Assembly: GCA_947450475.1 (NCBI GenBank)
Contig: CANFVK010000002.1
Span: 248,001 to 312,000, forward strand
Source: Bacteriovoracaceae bacterium
GTDB taxonomy: Bacteria; Bdellovibrionota; Bacteriovoracia; Bacteriovoracales; Bacteriovoracaceae
Direction: 5' to 3'
DNA length: 64,000 bases
In this document: positions 27,125 to 34,482 of the stretch, in pieces
Layout: each line of letters begins with the position of its first letter
Numbering within the stretch: the first letter of the stretch is position 1
Made by a program: the position numbers and the translations under genes
Notes under the pieces: model-generated
What the model was told of the DNA's origin: nothing
Seen by the model: only the letters and a program-made list of their open reading frames with translations
Databases searched by the model: none

Positions 27125-28075
27125 CTATTTTGCACTTATGCTGACTACTTCAATATTTTTTTTCTTAAGAGACTTTAAACTTTGTGGCAGATTTTCAACG
27201 ATTGACTCCTCAAGAGATAAAATAATTTTTTCTTTTAAAAAAATTCTATTATGTACAATCGAGACTTCTCGCGTGGGAATCGGATTTTGAAACTCTCGGA
27301 CATGCTTTTGATCTTCTTTGGAGAGGTTGAGCACCGCTAGGTGAGGTAGTAATGTATAACCATGGCTATTAAGAACCATATTCTTTAATGTTTCAAGATT
27401 ACCACTTTCAAATATTAGATTGTCATGAAGACCACTTTCTTTGGAAATTTTGCAAAGATTAAGTACTTGCTGCCTAAAGCAATGTCCCTCATTAAGTAAC
27501 CAAATATCTTTAGTATCCAGTTCCTTGTCTTTAATTTTGGTCTTTTTTAACAAGGTATGGTTTTCTGATGCAAAAACTGAAAATGGCTCATGAAAGAGAA
27601 CTCTTTCGATAAAGTTTTCTCCCTCTAGGGGAGTTACAAGTAGCCCCGCATCGAGTTCATCTCTGCTTAGCAATTCAATAATTTCTTCTGTTTTAAATTC
27701 TTCAATGGTCAACTTGACTAGCGGGAATTTCTTTACAAAATTCCCTGCAAATAATGGAATCACATATGGAGCAAGAGTAGGAATAACTCCAAGCCGAAAA
27801 TCTCCTCTGACTACATCTTTTGAAGCATCAAGAATGGAAAAAATTTTCTTGTATTCTCTAATTACCTTTCTCGCTTGTTCGATAATCTGAGCACCCTCAT
27901 CAGTTGTTCGAATGGGATTTTGAGAACGATCAAAGAGCACAACGCCAAGCTCTTCTTCTGCCTTTTGCAGCTGCATACTTAGAGTGGGCTGTGTAACTGA
28001 ACATGCTTTTGCAGCCTTTCCAAAATGACGTAGTTTTTCGACTGCTAAAATATATTCAAGTTGAGTTATTGTCAT
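27125..28075 (-). CDS. oxyR: OxyR-type LysR regulator
   Basis: A protein of 316 aa. The N-terminal winged helix is LysR-type (TITQLEYILAVEKLRHFGKAA, then SVTQPTLSMQL). The effector domain contains GHCFRQQVLNLC, where the two cysteines are nine residues apart, as the peroxide-sensing pair of OxyR is. It should therefore activate antioxidant genes on disulphide formation. The start lies four bases after the ykoC stop with AGGA 9 bases away, which places it as the last gene of the thiamine-uptake operon. Confidence 0.88.
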   Translation of the reverse strand: MTITQLEYILAVEKLRHFGKAAKACSVTQPTLSMQLQKAEEELGVVLFDRSQNPIRTTDEGAQIIEQARKVIREYKKIFSILDASKDVVRGDFRLGVIPTLAPYVIPLFAGNFVKKFPLVKLTIEEFKTEEIIELLSRDELDAGLLVTPLEGENFIERVLFHEPFSVFASENHTLLKKTKIKDKELDTKDIWLLNEGHCFRQQVLNLCKISKESGLHDNLIFESGNLETLKNMVLNSHGYTLLPHLAVLNLSKEDQKHVREFQNPIPTREVSIVHNRIFLKEKIILSLEESIVENLPQSLKSLKKKNIEVVSISAK

Positions 28076-28079
28076 AAGA

Positions 28080-28823
28080 TCATCCTATCGAAAAAATGGC
28101 CAGCCCTACAAAAGTTAAATAAGTGGTTATGAAAAAAATTAAATAAAGCTTATCTTTCAGGTTAAGCTCGTAGCGAAAATAAAAACTTTTTTGCTCATTG
28201 AGTCCTCTCGTCACAAGAGAAAGGGCGCCTCTTTGAGAATGCCTAATAGCAAACACAAGCAGAGGAAAAAAATAAGCGAATCGCTCCCTCAAGGGAATGT
28301 TGCGGATCTTGGAGTTTATTTTTATTCTTTCAAGCTCTGACTTAAATTGAGCAATAGAATTTATTGCTAAAAGCAAAGGATATCCCCAAAAAAGTTTTAG
28401 CCCTTTATCTATTATCAAATGCAAAATAATTTTGGTATAATTTAATGTTATTCCAGAAGACATTGACACCAATGAAACTAAGAACAATCGTAACATAAGA
28501 AGCTTTGCCTTACTCAAAGATGCCTTGTAGACAATGATTCGCCCCAACTGAAAAGAGACGTGATCCATTAATCCCTTCGCTGGATAAAAAATCGAAAATG
28601 CAAAAAAGCTAGAGCTGAAAAGAAAAGCAACAAAAACAAGTGATATCAAAGACCTTACTCTCAGTCCATTACAACTAAAAAAAATCAAGATCAAAACAGT
28701 CAAAAAAAGGTTATAAATAGGCTTGTGATTTATTAATAAAAAAAACAACGTCAAAATTGTCATTAGAAACAAATACCAGGAATGAATAAATTCATGCTTA
28801 GAATTTTCAATGGTTGAGTTCAC
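28080..28823 (-). CDS. ykoC: ECF transporter transmembrane component (YkoC/EcfT)
   Basis: A protein of 247 aa with five or six hydrophobic segments. The coupling-helix motif near FAIRHSQRGALSLVTRGLN corresponds to the RxxRG/ARG signatures of EcfT that contact the ATPase. It overlaps the ykoD stop by four bases (ATGA) and, together with YkoE and YkoD, forms a thiamine or thiamine-precursor importer in the inner membrane. Confidence 0.85.
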   Translation of the reverse strand: MNSTIENSKHEFIHSWYLFLMTILTLFFLLINHKPIYNLFLTVLILIFFSCNGLRVRSLISLVFVAFLFSSSFFAFSIFYPAKGLMDHVSFQLGRIIVYKASLSKAKLLMLRLFLVSLVSMSSGITLNYTKIILHLIIDKGLKLFWGYPLLLAINSIAQFKSELERIKINSKIRNIPLRERFAYFFPLLVFAIRHSQRGALSLVTRGLNEQKSFYFRYELNLKDKLYLIFFITTYLTFVGLAIFSIG

Positions 28824-30205
28824 ACCAATTTCTCCAGGTGAGCATCCTTCAACAGAAAAACTTCATCTGCAATTGAGGCTATGAAAGAATCATCATGAGA
28901 AATAATAACTTGAATCTTATTAATCGACTTCATAAAAAGGATTATATCTCGTATCATTGCAATTGAGTTTTTATCTTGACCAAAGGTTGGTTCATCATAA
29001 AGTATAATGGATTTTTGTTGCAGGATGGTCATTAAAATTGAAAGCCTTCTTTTCTCTCCCTCTGACAAAAGAAATGGAGAGCGAGTCAAATCAACATCCT
29101 TTAAGAATTGACTTAACAATTTTTTTGATTCAGAAAATTTTATGAAATCTCCAAGCTCTTCTTGAATTGTATCATAGAAAAAATGTGACTCAGGATTTTG
29201 AAAAACAAAAGCCAAATCTTTATAAATATCCTTCTGCTTAATTGCTTTAAATTCTTTTATGTATTCAATTGAGCCAGTAATGGGTTTAAGTAGCCCTGCA
29301 ATTAATTTAAACAACGTACTCTTGCCCTGTCCATTACTCCCCTTAATCACACAAATGTTTCCAGCATCTAATTGTAATGAAATATTTTGAATCAAAAATG
29401 GATTACTCTGATAACGAAATGAAACATTATTTAATTTTATTTTCATTGGAAGAGATCGGAAATTTTCAAGAGGTAATAAATCGATTGCATTTTCGCTTGT
29501 TTTTTCTGCCGGAGCTAATAGCTCATGGCTTAAATTGGTTAGTGATAATTCTCCTTTTGCATCAACGAGCAAAATCAAGTCGGCCAAAGGTATTATTTCT
29601 TCTAAGTGGTGATCTACAATAACTACAGTTCGTGTCCCTTTTATTTTCTTAAGCCAATTATAAAAATCATTACGAGCAACTGGATCAAGAAATGCTGTCG
29701 GCTCATCGAGCAAAATGACTTTGGGATCAATTGCTAGCAGAGATGCTAAGACTAAACGCTGACACTCACCATTTGAGAGATCTTTAGTTTTTTTATTCCA
29801 TATCGTCTCTAGATCGAAAAGTCCTTTAAGTTCTTCTTTTTTTTGATTCATCATTTCATTGCTGTAATTAAAATTTTCCATTGAAAAGAAAAATTCCTCA
29901 GGTACGGTTGGATAAATTAATTGCGAAAAAGGATTTTGAAATAGAAATATTATCTCTTTTAGATTTTTTTTAAAATGAGTGCCTGACAATGGTGATTCAT
30001 TGAATAAGATATTTCCATCAAGTTGACCGCTTGAATATTCGGGGATAATTCCTTTTAGCATTTGTAGCAAAGTACTCTTGCCAGCGCCTGATTTTCCAGT
30101 AAGTAAAACTAGCGAATTGTCAGGAATATTGATTACTTGAGAACAGAAAATTTTTTTTAATTGGTTTTTTTTAAATGAATATTCAAATGGGCCGATGTTG
30201 TACAT
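28820..30205 (-). CDS. ykoD: ECF transporter double ATPase (YkoD)
   Basis: A protein of 461 aa with two fused ABC domains. Domain 1 has Walker A GKSGAGKST, signature LSNGECQ and Walker B VILLDEPTAFLDP. Domain 2 (from about residue 255) has GSNGQGKST, LSEGEKRR and SIILYDEPTFGQD. This corresponds to the fused A1-A2 ATPase of thiamine ECF systems. It begins directly after the ykoE stop. Confidence 0.92.
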   Translation of the reverse strand: MYNIGPFEYSFKKNQLKKIFCSQVINIPDNSLVLLTGKSGAGKSTLLQMLKGIIPEYSSGQLDGNILFNESPLSGTHFKKNLKEIIFLFQNPFSQLIYPTVPEEFFFSMENFNYSNEMMNQKKEELKGLFDLETIWNKKTKDLSNGECQRLVLASLLAIDPKVILLDEPTAFLDPVARNDFYNWLKKIKGTRTVVIVDHHLEEIIPLADLILLVDAKGELSLTNLSHELLAPAEKTSENAIDLLPLENFRSLPMKIKLNNVSFRYQSNPFLIQNISLQLDAGNICVIKGSNGQGKSTLFKLIAGLLKPITGSIEYIKEFKAIKQKDIYKDLAFVFQNPESHFFYDTIQEELGDFIKFSESKKLLSQFLKDVDLTRSPFLLSEGEKRRLSILMTILQQKSIILYDEPTFGQDKNSIAMIRDIILFMKSINKIQVIISHDDSFIASIADEVFLLKDAHLEKLV

Positions 30206-30805
30206 TTATATACTTTTTATTTTTGCTATTAAAAATTGATCTAAAAGACCTAGTCGTGTTAGCCGATCAGATAAGTGAATACTGAGCCATCCCGAAAATA
30301 TTAATGACGAAACTATAAAGGAAGTTAATTGAACGATATTCACCTGAAGAGAGAGTGACTTATAATCATAGAGGAAGAAATCTAGGCCATAGCTAAAAAA
30401 AGCAGAAAGCGCAGAAGCCATCAGCATGATCTTAAAATCCCACTTTTTATAGCCAAAGGATATAAAAATAATTTCAGCACCGAGACCTTGAACCAATCCC
30501 CAAAAAACAGACATGATTCCCCAGCGAGTGAGCAAACTTTCTATAAATGCCGCAGTAACTGATGCAATTAATGCGATTCCAGGTTTTTGAACTATTCGCG
30601 AAAGAAAGACTGATGCAAAAATCCAAAAACCTGCCGAGAGGTAGCTTAATCCTGCTAATTTTAAAAAAGGTTTAGCCAGTTCATAAATAAAAGTCCATCC
30701 CCAAAAAGCAACGCCCAAAGCGACAGAAACTACTAAGGTAAGAACAATTTCAAAAATAGTTATAGATGAAAATTGGCTTTTTAGATCGATAAAAAAAGTC
30801 TTCAA
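30206..30805 (-). CDS. ykoE: ECF transporter substrate-binding S component (YkoE), thiamine type
   Basis: A protein of 199 aa with start TTG 30805. GGAGG (30813-30817) lies 7 bases before that codon; a longer frame from TTG 30844 would begin inside the riboswitch aptamer, so it is rejected. Five or six hydrophobic segments are present, with the YkoE-like GVAFWGWTFIYE and SLLTRWGIMSVFWGLVQGLG. Assignment to thiamine or its pyrimidine moiety rests on the riboswitch and the family. It is the first gene of the ykoEDC-oxyR operon. Confidence 0.85.
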   Translation of the reverse strand: MKTFFIDLKSQFSSITIFEIVLTLVVSVALGVAFWGWTFIYELAKPFLKLAGLSYLSAGFWIFASVFLSRIVQKPGIALIASVTAAFIESLLTRWGIMSVFWGLVQGLGAEIIFISFGYKKWDFKIMLMASALSAFFSYGLDFFLYDYKSLSLQVNIVQLTSFIVSSLIFSGWLSIHLSDRLTRLGLLDQFLIAKIKSI

Positions 30806-30808
30806 TTC

Positions 30809-30889
30809 CTTTCCTCCGCAGGCGTTATCCTGATTCAGGTTCAAAGGGTATTTCTCAGATCGGCAGTTGGCCGAACACCCCTAGGTAAG
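30809..30889 (-). promoter_or_regulatory. TPP (THI-box) riboswitch, translation-controlling
   Basis: Minus-strand reading gives GGGGTG, then CTGAGA, TACCC and GAACCTGA in the conserved aptamer order. P1 can form between CUUACCU (30883-30889) and AGGAAAG (30809-30815), with six of seven pairs. The latter includes part of the ykoE ribosome site, so TPP binding should block ykoE translation. No terminator hairpin follows the aptamer. Confidence 0.93.
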
Positions 30890-30897
30890 TATAAAAG

Positions 30898-30926
30898 ATT
30901 CTATCGACCTTGTTAATAAAAGGCAA
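30898..30926 (-). promoter_or_regulatory. Candidate sigma-70 promoter for ykoEDC-oxyR
   Basis: TTGCCT (30921-30926), 17 bases, then TAGAAT (30898-30903) on the minus strand. Transcription would begin near 30891, just before the P1 strand of the riboswitch. The -35 box lies immediately after the terminator stem of the upstream gene. Confidence 0.45.
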
Positions 30927-30950
30927 GGAGCCGAATCAACATTCGGCTCC
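30927..30950 (-). terminator. Terminator of the charged-tail gene
   Basis: A perfect 10-bp stem (GGAGCCGAAT and ATTCGGCTCC) with a 4-base loop and a TTGCCTTTTATT tail. It lies 21 bases after the stop at 30972 and separates that gene from the thiamine operon. Confidence 0.8.
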
Positions 30951-30971
30951 AAAAGCAATAATGCAAGCTGA

Positions 30972-31691
30972 TTATCTGCGATGGTGATTTCCTTCCTCTT
31001 TCTTGTTAGATTCTCTCTTTTCTTCTCTTTTTTCTTCTCTTCTTTCTTCTCTTCTTTCTTCTCTTCTTTGCTCTTTTCTTGCGTCTCGTTTTGCATCGCG
31101 ATTTTCATTAAAATTTTCTGTTGAGTTTTCAGCAAAAGATTCTTTTTCTTCTTTGTCATTTTTATGATGTCTCTTTTCATGCTTATCTTTTTTGTCTGAA
31201 TTTTTTTCTTTCTTAAATGACTTTAAATCTGATTTAATTTTGTCCATCTCAACTTTGGATAATTGTAATTCCTGAGCAATTTTCTTTATTGATTTTTCTT
31301 TCTTCATTAAATCTAAGACATCCTTAATATCTTTTCCTGCCGATTTTGATAATTCTGCTGCAATCAAAATATCCTTTAATGAATTTTTTTGATCCAGTAA
31401 TTGGCCAAGATTGTCTTTTGATATATTAAATTTTTCACTGATCAAAATGGCTAAATCTGAAGTACTTTTATTTACATCATTTGCTTTATTTTGATTCTTA
31501 TCTTCATTTCTGCCAGTTGGTATTGGATCTTCTTTTTTATCGCTCGTAGAATCAGCGCTATTAGCTTCAGGACTTGCCCTAACAACTGTTTCTTGAATAG
31601 TTCCTGAATCAGGCTGAATTGAATCTTCTACTTGAGCGTAAGCTTTAATACTTAGTAAATAAACTAATGATAATAATAGAGTCAACTTCAT
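30972..31691 (-). CDS. Secreted helical protein with charged Arg/Glu/Lys tail, paralogue A
   Basis: A protein of 239 aa. AAGGAG is spaced 6 bases before the ATG. A signal peptide (MKLTLLLSLVYLLSIKAYAQ) precedes an acidic, Ser/Asp-rich linker. Residues 80-160 are a helical domain (SEKFNISKDNLGQLL, LKDILIAAELSKSAGKDI, IAQELQLSK) that aligns with residues 55-140 of the protein at 34483. The last 70 residues are almost only Arg, Glu and Lys (RREERREERREEKREEKRE). It is divergent from the ECF sigma gene and carries an ECF-type promoter motif upstream. The function is unknown. Confidence 0.78.
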   Translation of the reverse strand: MKLTLLLSLVYLLSIKAYAQVEDSIQPDSGTIQETVVRASPEANSADSTSDKKEDPIPTGRNEDKNQNKANDVNKSTSDLAILISEKFNISKDNLGQLLDQKNSLKDILIAAELSKSAGKDIKDVLDLMKKEKSIKKIAQELQLSKVEMDKIKSDLKSFKKEKNSDKKDKHEKRHHKNDKEEKESFAENSTENFNENRDAKRDARKEQRREERREERREEKREEKRESNKKEEGNHHRR

Positions 31692-31734
31692 ATAATCTCC
31701 TTAATTAGTAAAGCCTTGTTGGCTTCATGCTTGG

Positions 31735-31764
31735 TTAGACGAATTGACTCAGGCAATTGTTTCC
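31735..31764 (-). promoter_or_regulatory. Candidate ECF-type promoter for the charged-tail gene
   Basis: GGAAAC (31759-31764), 18 bases, then GTCTAA (31735-31740) on the minus strand, ending 44 bases before the ATG at 31691. It resembles the sigma-E-family -35 GGAAC and -10 GTCTAA elements and lies beside an ECF sigma gene. Confidence 0.5.
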
Positions 31765-31811
31765 GAAAATTTAAACTTTATTTTTAAATTGAATAAATTT
31801 AAAGTGTTAGG

Positions 31812-32408
31812 ATGTCACTCTTCAATTTAATGAAACTTTTCTCAACTTCTTACGTCTACAAAAGCGATGATGATTTAATGAAGCAGTTTCAAGCTGGAGA
31901 CACAATGGCATTTGAGCAATTATATGAGCGATATAAAATACCACTGTACTCCTATATCTGTAGTTGTGTTAACTCCAATGTTTCAGACGAATTATTTCAA
32001 GAGGTCATGATAAAATTTTTATCCAAGAAAGAAAGTTTTCGTTTTGAAAGCTCATTTAAAACGTGGCTATGGACTATCGCCAAAAATACCATTTATGATT
32101 ATTGGCGCTCTAAAGATTTTTCGCACGAAAAGTTAAAGACTGCTTTAACTGATGAAGTTAACTTTGAAGAATTACCTGAAGTACAGATGGATTCAGAGCA
32201 ATTACTTCTAAATAAGGTTACAAAAGATCAACTTACCAAATGCATTGAAGAGTTGCCATCGACACAAAGAGAAATCATTTTTTTGCATACTCATTCAGAG
32301 CTGACGCTTCAAGAGATAGCTCAGATAACCAACGATACAGTTGGAGCTATCAAGTCCGTGCTTTTTAGGTGTAAGGATAAATTAATCCAATGTTTCAAGC
32401 GCGGGTGA
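31812..32408 (+). CDS. ECF-family sigma-70 factor
   Basis: A protein of 198 aa. Sigma-2 region: DLMKQFQAGDTMAFEQLYERY, then ELFQEVMIKFL and FKTWLWTIAKNTIYDYWRS. Sigma-4 region: ELPSTQREIIFLHTHSELTL, then IAQITNDTVGAIKSVLFR. There is no sigma-3, as expected for group 4 factors. The ribosome site is weak (AGG adjacent to the ATG). Its stop overlaps the next gene, a likely anti-sigma factor. It probably directs envelope-response genes, including part of this locus. Confidence 0.93.
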   Translation: MSLFNLMKLFSTSYVYKSDDDLMKQFQAGDTMAFEQLYERYKIPLYSYICSCVNSNVSDELFQEVMIKFLSKKESFRFESSFKTWLWTIAKNTIYDYWRSKDFSHEKLKTALTDEVNFEELPEVQMDSEQLLLNKVTKDQLTKCIEELPSTQREIIFLHTHSELTLQEIAQITNDTVGAIKSVLFRCKDKLIQCFKRG

Positions 32409-32755
32409 CATCTGTGAATAAAAAAAATGATTTTTTTCAATGGCTAAAAAAAGAAACTCAGATAGCGCCACCAGCATCCCTAGACCAGAAAATCATCATT
32501 TTGGCAAAAAAGGGAATTCATTTAGAAAACAATCAAACTTTTTTTCCCAGAAAAATTTTTCTTTATACTTCTATACTATGCAGTTTTTCACTTTTGTTTT
32601 TAATTTTATCTAAGTCTACAATTCCTAAGCTAAATAGCAGTTTAATGGAGAATCCTGAAATGTACCTTCACTATGAAGACATTGAGCTTATGGTTGAGGC
32701 TAGTGAGTTGAACGCCAATGATTGGGAACTCATCAGCAAAAAGGATAAACTGTGA
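32405..32755 (+). CDS. Probable anti-sigma factor, single transmembrane segment
   Basis: A protein of 116 aa if begun at GTG 32405, whose GTGA overlaps the sigma stop; GTG 32414 is an alternative, and ATG 32390 lies inside the sigma gene. The short cytoplasmic part (FFQWLKKETQIAPPASLDQKI) is followed by one transmembrane segment (IFLYTSILCSFSLLFLILS) and about 50 external residues. No zinc (ZAS) motif is seen. The role is inferred from position and topology. Confidence 0.7.
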   Translation: MTSVNKKNDFFQWLKKETQIAPPASLDQKIIILAKKGIHLENNQTFFPRKIFLYTSILCSFSLLFLILSKSTIPKLNSSLMENPEMYLHYEDIELMVEASELNANDWELISKKDKL

Positions 32756-32973
32756 AAATCTTATTAATTATTTTCTTCACGGGTTTTACTTTTGCCAATT
32801 CTATTGATGATGATATTGTTGCTAATTTAGATTTTTTTCAACATTACGAATTGATAAGTGATAATGTTGCCAATTTTATTCAGGATATATCAGAAGATAA
32901 TGAGCCAGTAAAAATTGATTTAAAAAAGACTCAATCGCAGACCAAAGATATAAAAATGGAGCGCATTCAATGA
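32752..32973 (+). CDS. Small secreted protein coupled to the anti-sigma gene
   Basis: A protein of 73 aa with GTG start, overlapping the previous stop as GTGA, with AAAAGGA upstream. A signal peptide (MKILLIIFFTGFTFANS) precedes about 56 acidic residues. No family is recognised. Its own stop overlaps the next start as ATGA, so it is made in step with its neighbours. It could be a small envelope partner of the sigma system. Confidence 0.65.
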   Translation: MKILLIIFFTGFTFANSIDDDIVANLDFFQHYELISDNVANFIQDISEDNEPVKIDLKKTQSQTKDIKMERIQ

Positions 32974-33539
32974 AAGCCTATAACGTCATCGGGACTTCCC
33001 TACTTTTCATGATAATATTGAGTTTTTCGCTTAAAGTTTTGGCTCAAGATTCGATTGCTACAAACAACAAAGATCGCTGGGACAAATTAAGTCCAATCGA
33101 AAAAGAGCAGCTGCACCAAAAATATGTAGAATGGAGCAGGTTAACACTTGACCAAAAAGATAAGCTCAAAGATAAATATAAGGAATTTAAAAAACTACCG
33201 CTAGATAAACAAGAAAGAATTAAAAAAGCTTATAAAAAATTCAAACTTTTACCGATAGATAAGCAAATTCTAATCAGGAACAATTTTGAAAAATTCTCAA
33301 AGCTTTCTCCAAAAGAAAAAGATGAGAAAATTCAAAAAATAAAAAAACTACTTCGAGATAAAAAATCTCGAAGTGATAAAGTCGATGATTCCAAAGATGA
33401 TAATAATGGAGTGAATCGCCGAGAAAATGGTATTGATAATCATCGAGAAGAAAGACGTGAAGAGAGACTTGATCAACGTCGCAATGACCGCCGAGATGGC
33501 CCTAGGGATGATCGTCGAGATAATCGCAAAAAATACTAG
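32970..33539 (+). CDS. DUF3106-like secreted protein with five helical repeats and charged tail
   Basis: A protein of 189 aa. After a signal peptide, residues 36-125 carry five repeats of about 18 residues: WDKLSPIEKEQLHQKYVE, WSRLTLDQKDKLKDKYKE, FKKLPLDKQERIKKAYKK, FKLLPIDKQILIRNNFEK and FSKLSPKEKDEKIQKIKK. A tail rich in Arg, Asp and Glu follows (REERREERLDQRRNDRRDG). DUF3106 proteins have the same W/F-xxL-P/S-xxK pattern and also sit next to ECF sigma genes in Betaproteobacteria. The biochemical role is unknown. Confidence 0.75.
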   Translation: MKAYNVIGTSLLFMIILSFSLKVLAQDSIATNNKDRWDKLSPIEKEQLHQKYVEWSRLTLDQKDKLKDKYKEFKKLPLDKQERIKKAYKKFKLLPIDKQILIRNNFEKFSKLSPKEKDEKIQKIKKLLRDKKSRSDKVDDSKDDNNGVNRRENGIDNHREERREERLDQRRNDRRDGPRDDRRDNRKKY

Positions 33540-33556
33540 AATTGAAGGGGAGCCTA

Positions 33557-34447
33557 ATGCAAAAAATACATTTAATAATTTTTTTCTTCTTTGTTACGAA
33601 TGCTAAAGCATGGGATTTTTCTTACAAGCTAAATGCTCAACACTCCCAAACAAACAATGTTAATCTAACTGACACAAATCCCATTGCCGACACTTCCACC
33701 AACTATTTACTAACGTTACAAACAAAAAACGATGATTGGAAATTTCGCTTTAAAACTCAAATGGAAAATTATCAAAAACAAACTGAGAACGATTATTATT
33801 CTGGTGACTTAAGTGCAACCTATAACAAGACAAAGGACAACGATTACACTTTAAGTTTTTTTAAATTAGTCTATAATCACACTCCTGCGATATCGTCAGA
33901 TAGTGCCAGTGACAATTATGGTGTAAAAGTAGCAACCAATTTTTATCATGAAATTGATTCCGAATTAACCAGCTTTATTTCACTTTCCGGTTCACTTAAA
34001 AATTATGACAAGATAATTGATCGCAAAGATGATATTGTGTTTGCTTCTGTAGGATTAGAATCTTATCTCACATCTATCTTTATGATTAGTCCAGAGTTTA
34101 ATCTCTCGTTAAACCATTCAACCCAAACAACGTACAACAACATGGGCTACGGTCCTGCTGTTACCGCCACTCTATCCCCCAACGAAGATTGGGAATTAAG
34201 CTTTAATGCCAGTTACACCTATACACTATATAGCGACAGAAAAATTGATGCTATTAATGGACTTGGCAAAAGAGTGAGTACTAAGGAACATCAAGGACTA
34301 ATGGTTCTCGAAACTGGTACCACTTACTATATTACCAAGCATCTTCCTCTAACATTATTATATTCAAAGAGTGCTAACACTTCCAATAATACAACTTATC
34401 AATACAATGCTGAAAACCTAAGCTTTGGATTAGGTTTTAAGTTTTAA
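33557..34447 (+). CDS. Predicted outer-membrane beta-barrel protein
   Basis: A protein of 296 aa, with start ATG 33557 behind AAGGGGAG; the longer frame begins at an unlikely TTG. A signal peptide ends near NAKAW. The mature chain alternates polar and aromatic residues in strand-like stretches (FSYKLNAQHSQTNNVNL, TLSFFKLVYNHTPAI, ELSFNASYTYTLY) and ends in Phe (LSFGLGFKF), a C-terminal barrel signal. It is part of the sigma operon. No porin or receptor family is recognised. Confidence 0.78.
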   Translation: MQKIHLIIFFFFVTNAKAWDFSYKLNAQHSQTNNVNLTDTNPIADTSTNYLLTLQTKNDDWKFRFKTQMENYQKQTENDYYSGDLSATYNKTKDNDYTLSFFKLVYNHTPAISSDSASDNYGVKVATNFYHEIDSELTSFISLSGSLKNYDKIIDRKDDIVFASVGLESYLTSIFMISPEFNLSLNHSTQTTYNNMGYGPAVTATLSPNEDWELSFNASYTYTLYSDRKIDAINGLGKRVSTKEHQGLMVLETGTTYYITKHLPLTLLYSKSANTSNNTTYQYNAENLSFGLGFKF

Positions 34448-34482
34448 ATTTTTTAATGGTAATCAACCATAGGAGACCTATC

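Noticed and set aside
30888..30916. TTAACA-N17-TATACT as promoter for ykoEDC
   Set aside because: Transcription would begin inside the P1 arm of the riboswitch; the TTGCCT-N17-TAGAAT pair just upstream starts before the arm.
30881..31180. Minus-strand 99-aa Lys/Glu-rich frame
   Set aside because: It is an alternate frame of the charged tail of the 30972 gene and runs through its terminator.
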